From Sandaracinaceae bacterium (GTDB taxonomy: Bacteria; Myxococcota_A; Polyangia; Polyangiales; Houyiibacteriaceae), in the NCBI GenBank assembly GCA_020633075.1, contig JACKEI010000002.1:1240001-1304000 (forward strand): a stretch of 64,000 nt of DNA, read 5' to 3'. How positions within the stretch are numbered: position 1 is the stretch's first letter; the number at the start of each line of letters is the position of its first letter. The position numbers and the translations under genes are program-made. The notes below the pieces were generated by a model. It was not told the DNA's origin. It did no database searches and worked only from the letters and a program-made list of their open reading frames with translations. Shown one piece after another: positions 1-9,079 of the stretch.

Positions 1-680
1 CCGAGCGAGTCGAGGTAGCCCGTGTCGTCGTGCACGTTCTGGATCTTGAGCGTGTCCAGCATGAGGCCCAGCTTGTGGAGGTCGTCCTCCGCGGCGTGGA
101 TCAGGTTCTCCGCGAACTTGAGGCGGTCCTCGTTGACCTCCTCGGGCGTGAGCGACGCGACCACCTCGCGGACGGCTCCCTCCAGGGTCTGCTGGGCCAC
201 CTGTTGGATCTCTCCGAGTGAGCGCCCCAAGAAGCGCTCCACCGCGTTGCGGATGACCCGGTCGTCCGAGTGGATCTTGACCGTGGCGATGGCGTGGATC
301 TGGAGCGGGATGTTACCCGCCGAGTAGGCGTTCTGGATGCGGATGTCCACCGGCAGCAGGCGCATGTCCAGACGGTCGACGCGATGCAGGATGGGGATGC
401 GGATGCCGCGCGCTCCCTGCTTGACGATGGCGTAGGGCAGCACCTCGCCGCCTGGCCCGCGCGACTGCTTGCCGCTGAACACGAGCGCCTCGTTCGGCCG
501 CGAGATGAGCAGGAACTGCTTCAGCAGCACCACGATCATCAGCAGCGCGAAGGCCAACCCGAGCCCAATCAGACCGGAGCTGATGACCATCTGGAACGCG
601 TCCATGCCCGCGTCAGGGCTCTCGATTGGGATGGCTTGCGGGTACGCCGGCGGCGTGTAGCCCGTATACGGTTGCGTCAT
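1..680 (-). CDS. Flotillin/SPFH-domain membrane protein (3' end outside window)
   Basis: Partial: the reading frame starts at the ATG at 680 and runs off the left edge, giving about 226 residues. The N-terminus has a Pro/Tyr-rich head (MTQPYTGYTPPAYPQ), one membrane segment at about residues 31-52 (LIGLGLAFALLMIVVLLKQF) and then a typical SPFH start (LISRPNEALVFSG, then RGIRIPILHRVDRLDMRLLPVDI). This matches bacterial flotillins, which are anchored at the inner membrane and organise membrane microdomains. The NfeD-like gene directly upstream on the same strand (62 nt gap) is the classic flotillin partner, so the two are probably co-transcribed. Family assignment is firm; the exact cellular role is inferred. 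Confidence 0.9.
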   Translation of the reverse strand, partial: MTQPYTGYTPPAYPQAIPIESPDAGMDAFQMVISSGLIGLGLAFALLMIVVLLKQFLLISRPNEALVFSGKQSRGPGGEVLPYAIVKQGARGIRIPILHRVDRLDMRLLPVDIRIQNAYSAGNIPLQIHAIATVKIHSDDRVIRNAVERFLGRSLGEIQQVAQQTLEGAVREVVASLTPEEVNEDRLKFAENLIHAAEDDLHKLGLMLDTLKIQNVHDDTGYLDSL

Positions 681-742
681 GTTGAACCCCAGCTCTCTCT
701 CGTTGCGGGCCCCTCGCACGGAGGGGCGGTGAAGTCTCGGCC

Positions 743-1375
743 TCAGCTGTCTGCGGACATGACCTTGGCGACACGGGCCGTGGTGCCGTCCATCTCGATG
801 ATCATGACTTCGTCCTGGTTGGCCACGTTGGCTTCGTCCGTGGTGGCGAGGACGTCCACCAGGTTACCGCCAATCTCCACGCGGACCTTCCCGATGCCAC
901 CGGACTTGGGTGCGACCAGCACGCGGGCGCTCTTGCCCACGAAGTCGCCTGCCTCCGCGACGCGGCCGCTGGTGTCCGAGCCCAGCACGCGCATGGCCTT
1001 CGAGATGCCGAAGCCCGCGGCGGAGCCCATGCCGACCGCGAGCACCGCAGTGATGGCCTCGTGCGACACCAAGCCGAACCCGTCGAACAGCAGACCCGTG
1101 AGCCCGAAGAAGGCCAGAAAGAAGGTCCAGAAGCGCACGGAGGTGAGGGACCACATGATGAAGTCCGCGCCGCCGCCGAAGTCGAGGTCCTTGCTGGCGT
1201 CGTGCCCCGCGTCCGCGCCCGCGTCGGCGTCCGCGTCCAGCTCTGCGCTCGCATCCACGTCTGCGTCCACCTCCGGGCCGTCGGCCTCGAGGCCATCTTT
1301 GCCGCCCAGCAGCAAGGATGCGCCGAGCAGGACGCCCCCGAGAGCGAGCGAGAACATGTAGACCGAAAGCAGCAT
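743..1375 (-). CDS. NfeD-like membrane protein, flotillin partner
   Basis: A 210-residue protein with an N-terminal membrane segment (residues 1-24), an acidic Asp/Ala-rich linker (about residues 30-62), two further hydrophobic segments (about 80-98 and 103-125) and a C-terminal small beta domain of OB-fold type (about 140-205, including GKSARVLVAPKSGGIGKVRV). This layout matches the NfeD/YqiJ-type proteins encoded next to flotillins, which are thought to act with them in membrane organisation. It lies upstream of the flotillin gene on the same strand. The acidic linker is unusually long and repetitive (alternating D and A), which may be lineage-specific. Confidence 0.75.
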   Translation of the reverse strand: MLLSVYMFSLALGGVLLGASLLLGGKDGLEADGPEVDADVDASAELDADADAGADAGHDASKDLDFGGGADFIMWSLTSVRFWTFFLAFFGLTGLLFDGFGLVSHEAITAVLAVGMGSAAGFGISKAMRVLGSDTSGRVAEAGDFVGKSARVLVAPKSGGIGKVRVEIGGNLVDVLATTDEANVANQDEVMIIEMDGTTARVAKVMSADS

Positions 1376-1478
1376 CGAACGACCCCGTGACCCCCAAGGT
1401 GTTGGCGTGTGACAGAGACCCTACCATGGGAACCCCCGAGCGGGGTTGGCGTTCCACTACGGTCGCCGATTGTGGACG

Positions 1479-2438
1479 TCAGTCGACGCGCGGCCCCGGG
1501 GCGCCCAGCGTGAGCCGCAGCGTCTCGAAGCCGGTGTCGGCGACACGTGCGTCGAAGCGCTCCGCGTCGGCTTCGTCGCAGAAGAAGGCGATGGCCACGT
1601 CCCCTCCGCCGGCGCCGCTGGGCTTGGCGGCCCCGCCGCAGCGGGCGGCCAGGTCCGCCACCGCGCGCAGGTGCTCTTCGACGATGGGCGCGCCTGCGGC
1701 GTCCCCCAGCGCGCGCATGGCCTCGTGATAGCGCGCCGCGAGGGGCAAGAGGGCTGCTGCAGAGCCCGCCGCGAAGGTCGTCGCGAAGGCCTCCGCCGCG
1801 TCTGCAAGCTCCCTCTGGTGCGCGGCGTAGGGTCCGGGGTCGCGCGCCTTGAAGCGCTTCACCTGGCCGACTAGGTCGCTGGTGCGCGCCGCGTGGCCGG
1901 TCCACACGACGCGCGTGGTGAGGCCCGCCGGAGCGCGCAGCGGAGCGCAGGTGGGCAGCTGCTGGCTGCCGGGCGGGGCGGGCTGGAAGCGGATGTAGCC
2001 GCCCAGAGACGCCGCCGCGACGTCGGCGCCGCTGCCCTCGGGGGCGATGACCGCGTGGCCGCGAAAGGCCAGCGTGAAGAGGGCTTCGCGCGTGGCGCCG
2101 TCGGCCAGCGCGTCTGCGCCGTGCGCGAACGCCAGGGCGAGCCCCGCCGTCGCGGCAGCCGCCGCCGCGGACGACCCGAGGCCCAGCTTCTGCGCGCCGC
2201 TCGGGTCGCGCAGCGCGCTCACGTCGATCCGTGGCGGCGCGCTGGGGAGCTTGGGGAAGCGCTCCCGCGCGAGCCGCCACGTGGCGCTCACCTCCGGCGG
2301 CGTGTCGGCAAGAGGGGGCGCGCCGACCGTGGCCGTGGCGCGCGCGTCGACTGCGGCCACCACGGCCGTGGCGCCGTCCAGCACGGCGTACTCCCCCGAG
2401 AGCATGAGCTTCCCGGGGGCCGAGACCCTCAGTCCCAC
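1479..2438 (-). CDS. mvaK2: Phosphomevalonate kinase (GHMP family)
   Basis: A 319-residue GHMP kinase that would phosphorylate 5-phosphomevalonate to 5-diphosphomevalonate. Motif 1 is near the N-terminus (RVSAPGKLMLSGEYAVLDG), the ATP-binding loop is LGLGSSAAAAAATAG, and the C-terminal motif 3 is KPSGAGGGDVAIAFF. The SGEYAVL signature is typical of phosphomevalonate kinases, where mevalonate kinases have LGEHxVV. I chose the GTG at 2438 because it overlaps the end of mvaD by 10 nt and places motif 1 at residues 4-22. It is the last gene of the four-gene overlapping isoprenoid operon read leftwards from 5411. Confidence 0.88.
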   Translation of the reverse strand: MGLRVSAPGKLMLSGEYAVLDGATAVVAAVDARATATVGAPPLADTPPEVSATWRLARERFPKLPSAPPRIDVSALRDPSGAQKLGLGSSAAAAAATAGLALAFAHGADALADGATREALFTLAFRGHAVIAPEGSGADVAAASLGGYIRFQPAPPGSQQLPTCAPLRAPAGLTTRVVWTGHAARTSDLVGQVKRFKARDPGPYAAHQRELADAAEAFATTFAAGSAAALLPLAARYHEAMRALGDAAGAPIVEEHLRAVADLAARCGGAAKPSGAGGGDVAIAFFCDEADAERFDARVADTGFETLRLTLGAPGPRVD

Positions 2439-3415
2439 TCGAGGATCTCCACGCCTGGCCCTGGCGCGCTCACGCCGGTCGCGATGACACCCTCCGTGCG
2501 CGTCAGCGCCCGCCGCACGCGGCCGACGTCGTCCACGTGGCAGAGCGCCTTCACGTGCGGGCCCGCGTCCATGGTGGCGAACACCTCGACGCCGCGCCGG
2601 TCGCGCAGGTCGCGCACCGTGGCCAGCGCCGCCAGCGTCGCGGGCTGGAAGTACAGGATGCCCGGCGCCGAGGCCATGGCACACGCGTGGAAGGCGAGGG
2701 TGCTCTGCTCCATCGCGGCTCCCAAGAGGGGCAGGTCGCGCAGCTTGAGCCCGCGCTTGACCTGCGCGGAGAGCTTGGGCGCCGCGGCGACCCACGCCTC
2801 GTAGTAGGGAGACGTCCGCCGCGAGCGCTCCATGCCGGCCGTGGAGCCTACCTTCTTGGGGCCCTTGGCGGTCTCGGCCACCACGATGCGCAGGTCCCAG
2901 TAGCGCTCGTCGTGCAGCGGCCTCGCCGCGAGCGAGGCCTGGCCGGGCTTGCCCGCCGGCAGCTCCACGAAGCCACCGAAGACGCTCCGCGCGGCCGACG
3001 CGCTGGCCTGGCGCGCGAGGGCGCTGACGCGCTTGTCGTCCCAGTCGAGCTCGGCGGCGCGGGTGGCGGCTGCGGCCAGGGCCGCAAAGCCCGAGGCGCT
3101 GGACGCGAGGCCCGCTGCCGTGGGGAAGTGGTTCGCCGAGCGCACCTCGGCGCGCTGCAGGTGACCCGCCGCCGAGCGCACCTGATCCAGCACCTCCACC
3201 ACACGCTGCCGCTCGGCCGCGCTGGCGCGGCGTCCGTCCAGGAACACGCGGTCGGTGCGCAAGCGTGTGTCGAAGCGCACCTCGGTCTCCGTGACCAGCC
3301 CGTCGAGGGTCATGCTCACGCTCGGGACCGCGGGGAGGTTGAGCGCCAAGTCGGACTTCCCCCAGTACTTCGAGAGCGCGATGTTGGCGTGCGCCCGTAC
3401 CTTGCAACGGCTCAT
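2429..3415 (-). CDS. mvaD: Diphosphomevalonate decarboxylase
   Basis: A 328-residue enzyme for ATP-dependent decarboxylation of mevalonate diphosphate to isopentenyl diphosphate. Diagnostic motifs are ALSKYWGKSD near the N-terminus, NHFPTAAGLASSASGFAALA (substrate/ATP loop), STAGMERSRRTSPYYEAW, and FATMDAGPHVKAL, which carries the expected catalytic aspartate. The ATG at 3415 overlaps the mevalonate kinase stop codon as ATGA, indicating translational coupling. It sits between mevalonate kinase upstream and phosphomevalonate kinase downstream, so the operon contains all three kinase/decarboxylase steps of the classical lower mevalonate pathway. Confidence 0.95.
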   Translation of the reverse strand: MSRCKVRAHANIALSKYWGKSDLALNLPAVPSVSMTLDGLVTETEVRFDTRLRTDRVFLDGRRASAAERQRVVEVLDQVRSAAGHLQRAEVRSANHFPTAAGLASSASGFAALAAAATRAAELDWDDKRVSALARQASASAARSVFGGFVELPAGKPGQASLAARPLHDERYWDLRIVVAETAKGPKKVGSTAGMERSRRTSPYYEAWVAAAPKLSAQVKRGLKLRDLPLLGAAMEQSTLAFHACAMASAPGILYFQPATLAALATVRDLRDRRGVEVFATMDAGPHVKALCHVDDVGRVRRALTRTEGVIATGVSAPGPGVEILEWD

Positions 3416-4380
3416 GGTCCCACCTCCGCGACGAAGCTCTCGGCGCCGAGCGCGCGGAGGGCCGTGAGGACGCGCTCTGCCACGACGGCGTCGGGCGCCA
3501 GCGCGACCATGCAGCCGCCCCCGCCGGCGCCGGTCACCTTGGCGCCCAAGGCGCCAGCCTCTCGCGCGGCGGCGCAGAGCTGCTCCAGCCGCGGGGTGGA
3601 GAGCATCAGGGCGCTCAGCAGCGTGTGGTTCATGTCCATCAGCTGACCCAGCGCGCGCAGGTCTCCGGCCTCGAGCGCGAGGCGCGCGTTGCGCACCAGC
3701 ACGGCAATGGCGTCGAAGAGCTCGCCGATGCGCGCGGGCTCGCGCTCCAGCTGCTGCGCTACGAGCGCGACCATCTCTTTGGTCTCGGAGGCTTCCCCGC
3801 TGTGCCCCACCACGAGCAGCAGTGGCTGCCGCAGCCGCACGCGCTCGAGCGCCGCGCCGCGCGTGAAGAGGGCCACGCCCCCCACCGCCGCCATGGTGTT
3901 GTCCACGCCCGAGGGGTTGCCATGGAAGACCCGCTCCCACGCGAGGGTCTGCGTGGCTCGCTCGCTCGGGCTGCGCACCGTCGCCGTCAGCGCGTCGAGC
4001 GCGTCGCTGATGGCCACGCCCATCGCCGCAGAGGCGCCGAGGCCGGCGCCGGCCGGGAGGTCCAGCTGCACGTGCACGTGCACCGGCGGAGCGCTTTCGT
4101 AGGTGGCGAGCAGCGCGCAGAGGGCGCGTCCGAGAGGGTGACTGGCCTCGGGGTCCGACGTGACGTCCACGCGCGCATCCGCGAACACGAAGCGCGCCGT
4201 GCTCGGGCCGTGTTCGAGCGCGCGTGCCTCGGCCTGGGCGCCGCGCGGAAGGGCGGCAGCCAGCGCTGGGCGTCCGTGCACGACGCTGTGCTCCCCGAGC
4301 AGGATGACCTTGCCGCAGCCGACGCCTCGGGCGCCGGGCGCACAGGTGGCGCGAGCCTCCGCCTCGGGCGCCGCAGTCAT
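3412..4380 (-). CDS. mvaK1: Mevalonate kinase (GHMP family)
   Basis: A 322-residue GHMP kinase. Motif 1 is GCGKVILLGEHSVVHGRPAL (about residues 21-40), with the LGEHSVVHG signature of mevalonate kinases; motif 2 is AGAGLGASAAMGVAI; motif 3 is VTGAGGGGCMVAL. It would convert mevalonate to 5-phosphomevalonate. The ATG at 4380 overlaps the upstream polyprenyl synthase stop as ATGA, and its own stop overlaps mvaD in the same way. A longer frame starting 48 nt upstream would run into the preceding gene and adds no conserved sequence. HMG-CoA synthase and reductase are not in this window. Confidence 0.93.
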   Translation of the reverse strand: MTAAPEAEARATCAPGARGVGCGKVILLGEHSVVHGRPALAAALPRGAQAEARALEHGPSTARFVFADARVDVTSDPEASHPLGRALCALLATYESAPPVHVHVQLDLPAGAGLGASAAMGVAISDALDALTATVRSPSERATQTLAWERVFHGNPSGVDNTMAAVGGVALFTRGAALERVRLRQPLLLVVGHSGEASETKEMVALVAQQLEREPARIGELFDAIAVLVRNARLALEAGDLRALGQLMDMNHTLLSALMLSTPRLEQLCAAAREAGALGAKVTGAGGGGCMVALAPDAVVAERVLTALRALGAESFVAEVGP

Positions 4381-5411
4381 CGGTCGCGGTCCGTCAGGCG
4401 GCGTGCGAGCTCCGTCAAGCGCGCGCAACCCACCGATGCCAGCGCCCCGTTGCCGATCGCGGCCAGGGCTACGTCACGCAGCTCCGCGCAGCGCCTCTCG
4501 AGCGCGTCCTTGGCGCCGCAGGCCACCAGCGCCTCCATCGTCGCGGCCACCTCGCCGTCGCTCGCCTCTGCGCGGCCGAAGACCTTCGCCAGCGTCTCGC
4601 GACCGGCGGCGTCCAGCCGCTGCTCCGCCTCCAGGATCAGCGCCGTGCGCTTGCCGTGGCGCAGGTCGTCGCCCGGCTTGCCGGTGGTGCCCTCTACCGC
4701 GAACGTCCCCAGCAGGTCGTCGCGCAGCTGAAAGGCCTCACCCAGTGGGTCGGCCCAGCCCGTGAGCGCCAGCACCTGGTCGGGGTTGGCGTCGGCCAGC
4801 ACGGCGCCCAGCTGCGCGGGTCCGCGCACCGTGTAGCTGCCGGTCTTCAGGTGGTGCATGCGCTCCACGTCGCGATCGGCCACCACGTCCAAGTGCTGCC
4901 CGAAGTAGACCTCGATCTGCAGCGTCGCGAAGGCCTCGAAGCCCTCGTCTCGGCGCCACCTGGGGAAGGGGGCCTCGGCCATGAGCTCCCAGGCGTAGGT
5001 GCCGGCCAGGTCTCCCGTCAGCACGCCCAGGCAGTCCGCGAGGTGTGGGTCCCGACCGGGCTCGCGGAACATGGTGTGCACCGCCGGCCCACCGCGCCTC
5101 TCCTCGTCACGGTCCATCCAGTCATCGTGGATGAGCAGGTAGCTCTGCAGCAGCTCGAGCGACGCCCCCGCGGCAATGCAGTCCGCCAAGTCGCCCTCCG
5201 GGTTCACCGCGCTGTACGCCGCCGCCAACACCAGCGGCCGGAGGCGCTTGCCGCCGCGCAAGGTGAGGGCCGCCGTCGCGTTCACCATCTCCAGGCCGCG
5301 CGGCGAGAGGCGCTCCGCTTGAGCGCGCTTCTTGTCGAAGAACGCGACCAAGTGGGCGTCCACGCGCTCGCGGACAAAGGTCGACCAATCGGGGTTGCTG
5401 TGTTGCGTCAC
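4377..5411 (-). CDS. Polyprenyl (farnesyl/geranylgeranyl-type) diphosphate synthase
   Basis: A 344-residue all-helical trans-isoprenyl diphosphate synthase. It has the GGKRLRPLV substrate motif, the first Asp-rich motif IHDDWMDRDEERRGGPAVH and the second FQLRDDLLGTF, followed by GKPGDDLRHGKRTALIL. The second motif reads DDLLG instead of the more usual DDxxD, as often seen in high-GC and actinobacterial enzymes. Chain length (C15 or C20) cannot be read from the sequence with certainty. It is the first gene of the mevalonate operon and is divergent from fni, so the 77-nt gap at 5412-5488 probably carries promoters for both. Confidence 0.92.
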   Translation of the reverse strand: MTQHSNPDWSTFVRERVDAHLVAFFDKKRAQAERLSPRGLEMVNATAALTLRGGKRLRPLVLAAAYSAVNPEGDLADCIAAGASLELLQSYLLIHDDWMDRDEERRGGPAVHTMFREPGRDPHLADCLGVLTGDLAGTYAWELMAEAPFPRWRRDEGFEAFATLQIEVYFGQHLDVVADRDVERMHHLKTGSYTVRGPAQLGAVLADANPDQVLALTGWADPLGEAFQLRDDLLGTFAVEGTTGKPGDDLRHGKRTALILEAEQRLDAAGRETLAKVFGRAEASDGEVAATMEALVACGAKDALERRCAELRDVALAAIGNGALASVGCARLTELARRLTDRDR

Positions 5412-5488
5412 GCTGCGCTCCTCTTACGCTCGGGCTATTCCTCAGGCAAGTTGCACGGGCCGCCCGCGCGGCTGAGTGAAAGCAGCGC

Positions 5489-6529
5489 ATGACCGACGAC
5501 ATCCGACAACGAAAAGCCGACCACCTGGACCTCTGCGCGACGGAACAAGTCGCTTTTCGCGCCGAGACCACGCTGCTGGAGCAGGTGCGCTTCGTCCACC
5601 AGAGCCTCCCGGAGCTGGCGCTGGACGAATTGGACCTGAGCGTCGAGCTTTTGGGCAAGGTGCTGCGGGCGCCCTTGGTGATCTCGGCGATGACGGGTGG
5701 ACACGAGCGCGCCCAGGAGATCAACCGCACGCTCGCCGCCGTCGCCCAGCGGCGCGGTTACGCGTTTGGCCTGGGCAGCCAGCGCGCCATGCTGCTGCGC
5801 CCGGAGTCGGTCTCCACGTACAGGGTGCGTGACGTGGCGCCCGACATGTTGCTGCTGGGCAACATCGGGGTGGTCCAGGCCCGCGACATGAGCACCGCGG
5901 ACGTGGCGCGCTTGGTGGCAGACGTTGGCGCCGACGCGCTCTGCGTACACCTGAACCCGGCCATGGAGCTGGTGCAGCCCGAAGGAGACCGCGACTTTCG
6001 CGGCTGCGTGGCCACGCTGGCGCGCCTGGTGAAGGAGCTCCCCGTGCCCGTCGTCGCGAAAGAGACGGGCAACGGGCTCAGCCGCACCGCCCTGCGGCAG
6101 CTCCGCGACGTGGGCGTCCGCTACGTGGACACCAGCGGCGCGGGTGGCACGTCGTGGGTGGGGGTCGAGACGCTCCGTGCCGAGGGCGGGCAGCGTGAGC
6201 TCGGCGAGGCCCTCTGGGACTGGGGCGTGCCCACCGCCGCGTCGGTCGTCTACGCGGCCGAGGCCGGAATGACCACCATCGCCACGGGCGGCGTCCGTAC
6301 GGGGCACGACGTGGCGCGGGCCATCGCGCTCGGCGCGGCGGTGGGCGGTATTGCGCGGCCGGTCTTCATGGCTCTCGCGGCAGGCGGGGAGGCTGGCGTC
6401 GAGGCCTTCTTGGACGGCGTCGAGCGCGAGCTGCGGGCGGTCATGCTGCTCACGGGCAGCCGCAGCGTGCAGGACCTGTGCGCCGCCGAGAGGCGCATCG
6501 GCGCGCGACTGCGCGAGTGGACGGAGTGA
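5489..6529 (+). CDS. fni: Isopentenyl-diphosphate Delta-isomerase, type 2 (FMN-dependent)
   Basis: A 346-residue TIM-barrel flavoenzyme that interconverts isopentenyl and dimethylallyl diphosphate. It begins RQRKADHLDLCATEQVAF and continues with PLVISAMTGGHERAQEINR, FGLGSQRAML, HLNPAMELVQPEGDRDF (with the conserved QPEGD segment), VDTSGAGGTSWVGVE and TGGVRTGHDVA, all typical of IDI-2. The gene is divergent from the mevalonate operon and supplies the isomerase that a mevalonate pathway needs. Its stop codon overlaps the recF start as GTGA. Confidence 0.96.
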   Translation: MTDDIRQRKADHLDLCATEQVAFRAETTLLEQVRFVHQSLPELALDELDLSVELLGKVLRAPLVISAMTGGHERAQEINRTLAAVAQRRGYAFGLGSQRAMLLRPESVSTYRVRDVAPDMLLLGNIGVVQARDMSTADVARLVADVGADALCVHLNPAMELVQPEGDRDFRGCVATLARLVKELPVPVVAKETGNGLSRTALRQLRDVGVRYVDTSGAGGTSWVGVETLRAEGGQRELGEALWDWGVPTAASVVYAAEAGMTTIATGGVRTGHDVARAIALGAAVGGIARPVFMALAAGGEAGVEAFLDGVERELRAVMLLTGSRSVQDLCAAERRIGARLREWTE

Positions 6530-7662
6530 GCGCAGACCCGCAGCACGCGTCGGCGTCGAGCGAAGCGCTGCGTGTCGAGCGCCTCTTCGTCCGGGGCTTC
6601 CGTAACCTCGAGCGGCTCGACTTCGAGCCGGGGCCGCGCTTCAACGTCATCCACGGCGACAACGGCGCCGGCAAGAGCAACCTGCTCGAGGCCATCCACT
6701 ACATGGGCTCGCTGCGCAGCTTCCGGGGGGCCAAGACCGAGGACATCGTCCGCCTGCACGAGCCCAACGCCGTGCTGAAGGCGCGGGTGTCGGGCGACCT
6801 CGCGATGCGCACGTACACCGTGGGGCTCGAGAGGGGCAAGGCGCGCAAGCTGCAGCTGGACGACAAGCGCCCGCGCTCTCTCTCTGCATGGCACGGCACC
6901 TTCCCCATGGTGCTCTTTCACCCTGGCGACACGGAGCTGGCGGGCGGCTCTCCGGAGCTGCGGCGCGCGTTCTTGGACCGCATGCTGGAGCAGCTGGACC
7001 CCGCCTACGCGAGCGCGCTGGCCACCTACACCAAGGCGCTGCGCAGCCGCAACCGGCTGCTCAAGCAGGACCCCATCGACCCCCGCTCCGTGCGCAGCTA
7101 CGACGCCATCCTGGCCGACGCGGGCGCCGTGGTGGGGCGTGCGCGCGCGTCGCTGGTGACCAGCCTCGCGCCCAGGGTCGCGCAGGCTTTCCACGACGTG
7201 GCCGGGCAAGAGCTGCCTCTGGACGTGAGCTACCGCCCGCGCGTCGCGCCAGAGCGTGAGGGGCTGCTGCGCGCGCTCGAGCAGGCCTTCGACAAAGACT
7301 GCGCGCGCGGCTTCACGGCGGACGGGCCGCACGCGGACGATCTCGCCCTCAGCGTGCGCGCCATCGCCGCCAAGCACCACGCCTCCCAGGGGCAGCAGCG
7401 GGCCATCGTGCTCGCGCTGAAGGTGGCCGAGCTGGACGAGCTCACCGCGCGCAGCGGCAAGGTGCCCGTGCTCTTGCTGGACGACGTCAGCAGCGAGCTC
7501 GACAGGGGGCGCAACCGGCGCCTCTTCGACCTCCTGTCGCGCCTGGGCGGCCAGGTCTTCCTCACCACCACGCACCCCGAGTTCATCCTGCTGGACGAGC
7601 ACCGCCGCGACTTCCACGTGGCGGGCGGCGTCGTGTCGCCCGACTCGCGCGGGGTCGCGTGA
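6526..7662 (+). CDS. recF: DNA replication and repair protein RecF
   Basis: A 378-residue SMC-like ATPase acting in the RecFOR gap-repair pathway. The Walker A motif is HGDNGAGKSNLLEAIHYMGS, followed by LRSFRGAKTEDIVR, GGSPELRRAFLDR, the signature HASQGQQRAIVLALKVAE and Walker B VPVLLLDDVSSELD. I chose the GTG at 6526, which forms a 4-nt GTGA overlap with fni; an in-frame upstream start would extend 48 nt into fni. Pairing with an isoprenoid isomerase rather than dnaN/gyrB is a local rearrangement and suggests co-transcription, not shared function. Confidence 0.94.
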   Translation: MSADPQHASASSEALRVERLFVRGFRNLERLDFEPGPRFNVIHGDNGAGKSNLLEAIHYMGSLRSFRGAKTEDIVRLHEPNAVLKARVSGDLAMRTYTVGLERGKARKLQLDDKRPRSLSAWHGTFPMVLFHPGDTELAGGSPELRRAFLDRMLEQLDPAYASALATYTKALRSRNRLLKQDPIDPRSVRSYDAILADAGAVVGRARASLVTSLAPRVAQAFHDVAGQELPLDVSYRPRVAPEREGLLRALEQAFDKDCARGFTADGPHADDLALSVRAIAAKHHASQGQQRAIVLALKVAELDELTARSGKVPVLLLDDVSSELDRGRNRRLFDLLSRLGGQVFLTTTHPEFILLDEHRRDFHVAGGVVSPDSRGVA

Positions 7663-7738
7663 AAGCGTAGCCCGCGCGCGCACCTCCTTGATAAAGTCGT
7701 CCCGGTGCGGGGCGTCTCCCCGCTACCCGAGGTCGTGG

Positions 7739-9079
7739 ATGGAGCCAGTCGAGGAGTGCGTAGACGTAGCGGTGGTGGGCGCCGGCCTTGGCGGCCTGGC
7801 GGCGGCGATCGCGCTGGGGAGGGCCGGGCTGCGCGTGGTGGTGGTGCGGCCTGCGGGCGTGCACGCCACCTACGGTGAGAGCCTGGACTGGGAGGCCAAC
7901 CGGCTGCTGGACGCGCTGGGGCTTCCCCTCGGTGCGCTGGTGCAGGCCGACCAGGCCACTTGGAAGCGTGGGGCGGTGGCCGCCTACGCGCCCAGCGGGC
8001 AGCGCATGCGCATCGGCTTCGCTTGGCCGTACCGCGCGCTGATGCGCATGGTCGGGCGCGCCGAGCCCACCGCGCACGTCGACATGGTGGCCGCGCGCGC
8101 GGCGCTGGAGCAGGTGGCCGCGGGGCAGGGGGTGCGCTTCATGCCGCAGCGAGTGCGGCGCGTCGAGTGCGCCGACGGTCGCGTCCAGCGGCTGCTGCTC
8201 TCGGACTCGAGCGCGCCGCTGATAGCCCGGCACTACATCGACGCCAGCGGGCGCGCGCGGGTGCTCGCGCGGGCCCTCGGGGTGACCTACGACCCCGTCG
8301 GCGCGCGCAAAGTCGCGTTCTCGGCCCGCGCCGCACACGCCTACGACGGGCTCGGCACGCAGATCTTCCTCGACGATCAAGCTCCCTACGTGCGCTGGGC
8401 TTGGGGCATCCACCTCGGCGCAGCGCGTGTCGACGTGGGTGTGGCGCTGCTGGCCTCCGAGGCCGCGGCGCTGCGCCGCAGCGGGGAGCCTCTCGCTGGC
8501 GCGCTGCTCAGCCTGGCGCACCGGCACGAGGGGCTGCGCTACCTCGGGGCCGATTGGGCCGAAGCCGCGAGCGCGCACGCGTGCACCTATCAGGACGACA
8601 TCGGCGCGCGCCTGCACGGGCCCAACTGGTGGCTGGTGGGCGAGGCCGCAGCGGTCATCGACCCCATCCTGTCTGGCGGGGTCACCTTCGCGCTGCGCAG
8701 CGGGCTCGCGGCGGCGCGGGCCATTGGCAGCCGCGACGCACGTCTGGCGGTGCGGCTCGAGCGCAAGTTGCGCATGCACGCCCGCACCACCAACACGCTG
8801 GTGGAGCACCTCTGGTACCGATCCACCCTGCGTGAGCGCGGGCTCGCCCGCAACGTACTGGCGATCTTGGTGCCCAACTTCAACCTCAACCACCTGCACG
8901 CGCGCCGCTGGGCCAGCAGCCGCGTCGGCGTGTGCTTGCTGTCCGGTCTGCATCGCGCTCTCGACTGGTCGATCCCCCGCTTCGCACGGCTTGTGCGCGA
9001 TCCGAGCCGCGCGGGTGCGCCCCTGGCTCTGGGTGCCGGCGGCGACGCGTCCTTGCGCAGCGAGCAGGTGCAGCCATGA
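7739..9079 (+). CDS. FAD-dependent oxidoreductase related to flavin-dependent halogenases
   Basis: A 446-residue flavoprotein. The N-terminal Rossmann motif is VAVVGAGLGGLAAAIAL, followed by ATYGESLDWEANRLLDALGL, which resembles the GExxxP region of halogenases and lycopene-cyclase-type enzymes. It then has ATWKRGAVAAY, whose Lys could match the essential halogenase lysine, and VRWAWGIHLG, which fits the halogenase WxWxIP signature except that His replaces Pro. The C-terminal FAD motif is LVGEAAAVIDPILSGGVTFA. The substrate is unknown: it may be a halogenase, a geranylgeranyl-reductase-like enzyme or a cyclase-like enzyme. The ATG at 7739 follows a GAGG sequence. The stop overlaps the next gene as ATGA, and the three genes 7739-10919 form one operon. 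Confidence 0.7.
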   Translation: MEPVEECVDVAVVGAGLGGLAAAIALGRAGLRVVVVRPAGVHATYGESLDWEANRLLDALGLPLGALVQADQATWKRGAVAAYAPSGQRMRIGFAWPYRALMRMVGRAEPTAHVDMVAARAALEQVAAGQGVRFMPQRVRRVECADGRVQRLLLSDSSAPLIARHYIDASGRARVLARALGVTYDPVGARKVAFSARAAHAYDGLGTQIFLDDQAPYVRWAWGIHLGAARVDVGVALLASEAAALRRSGEPLAGALLSLAHRHEGLRYLGADWAEAASAHACTYQDDIGARLHGPNWWLVGEAAAVIDPILSGGVTFALRSGLAAARAIGSRDARLAVRLERKLRMHARTTNTLVEHLWYRSTLRERGLARNVLAILVPNFNLNHLHARRWASSRVGVCLLSGLHRALDWSIPRFARLVRDPSRAGAPLALGAGGDASLRSEQVQP

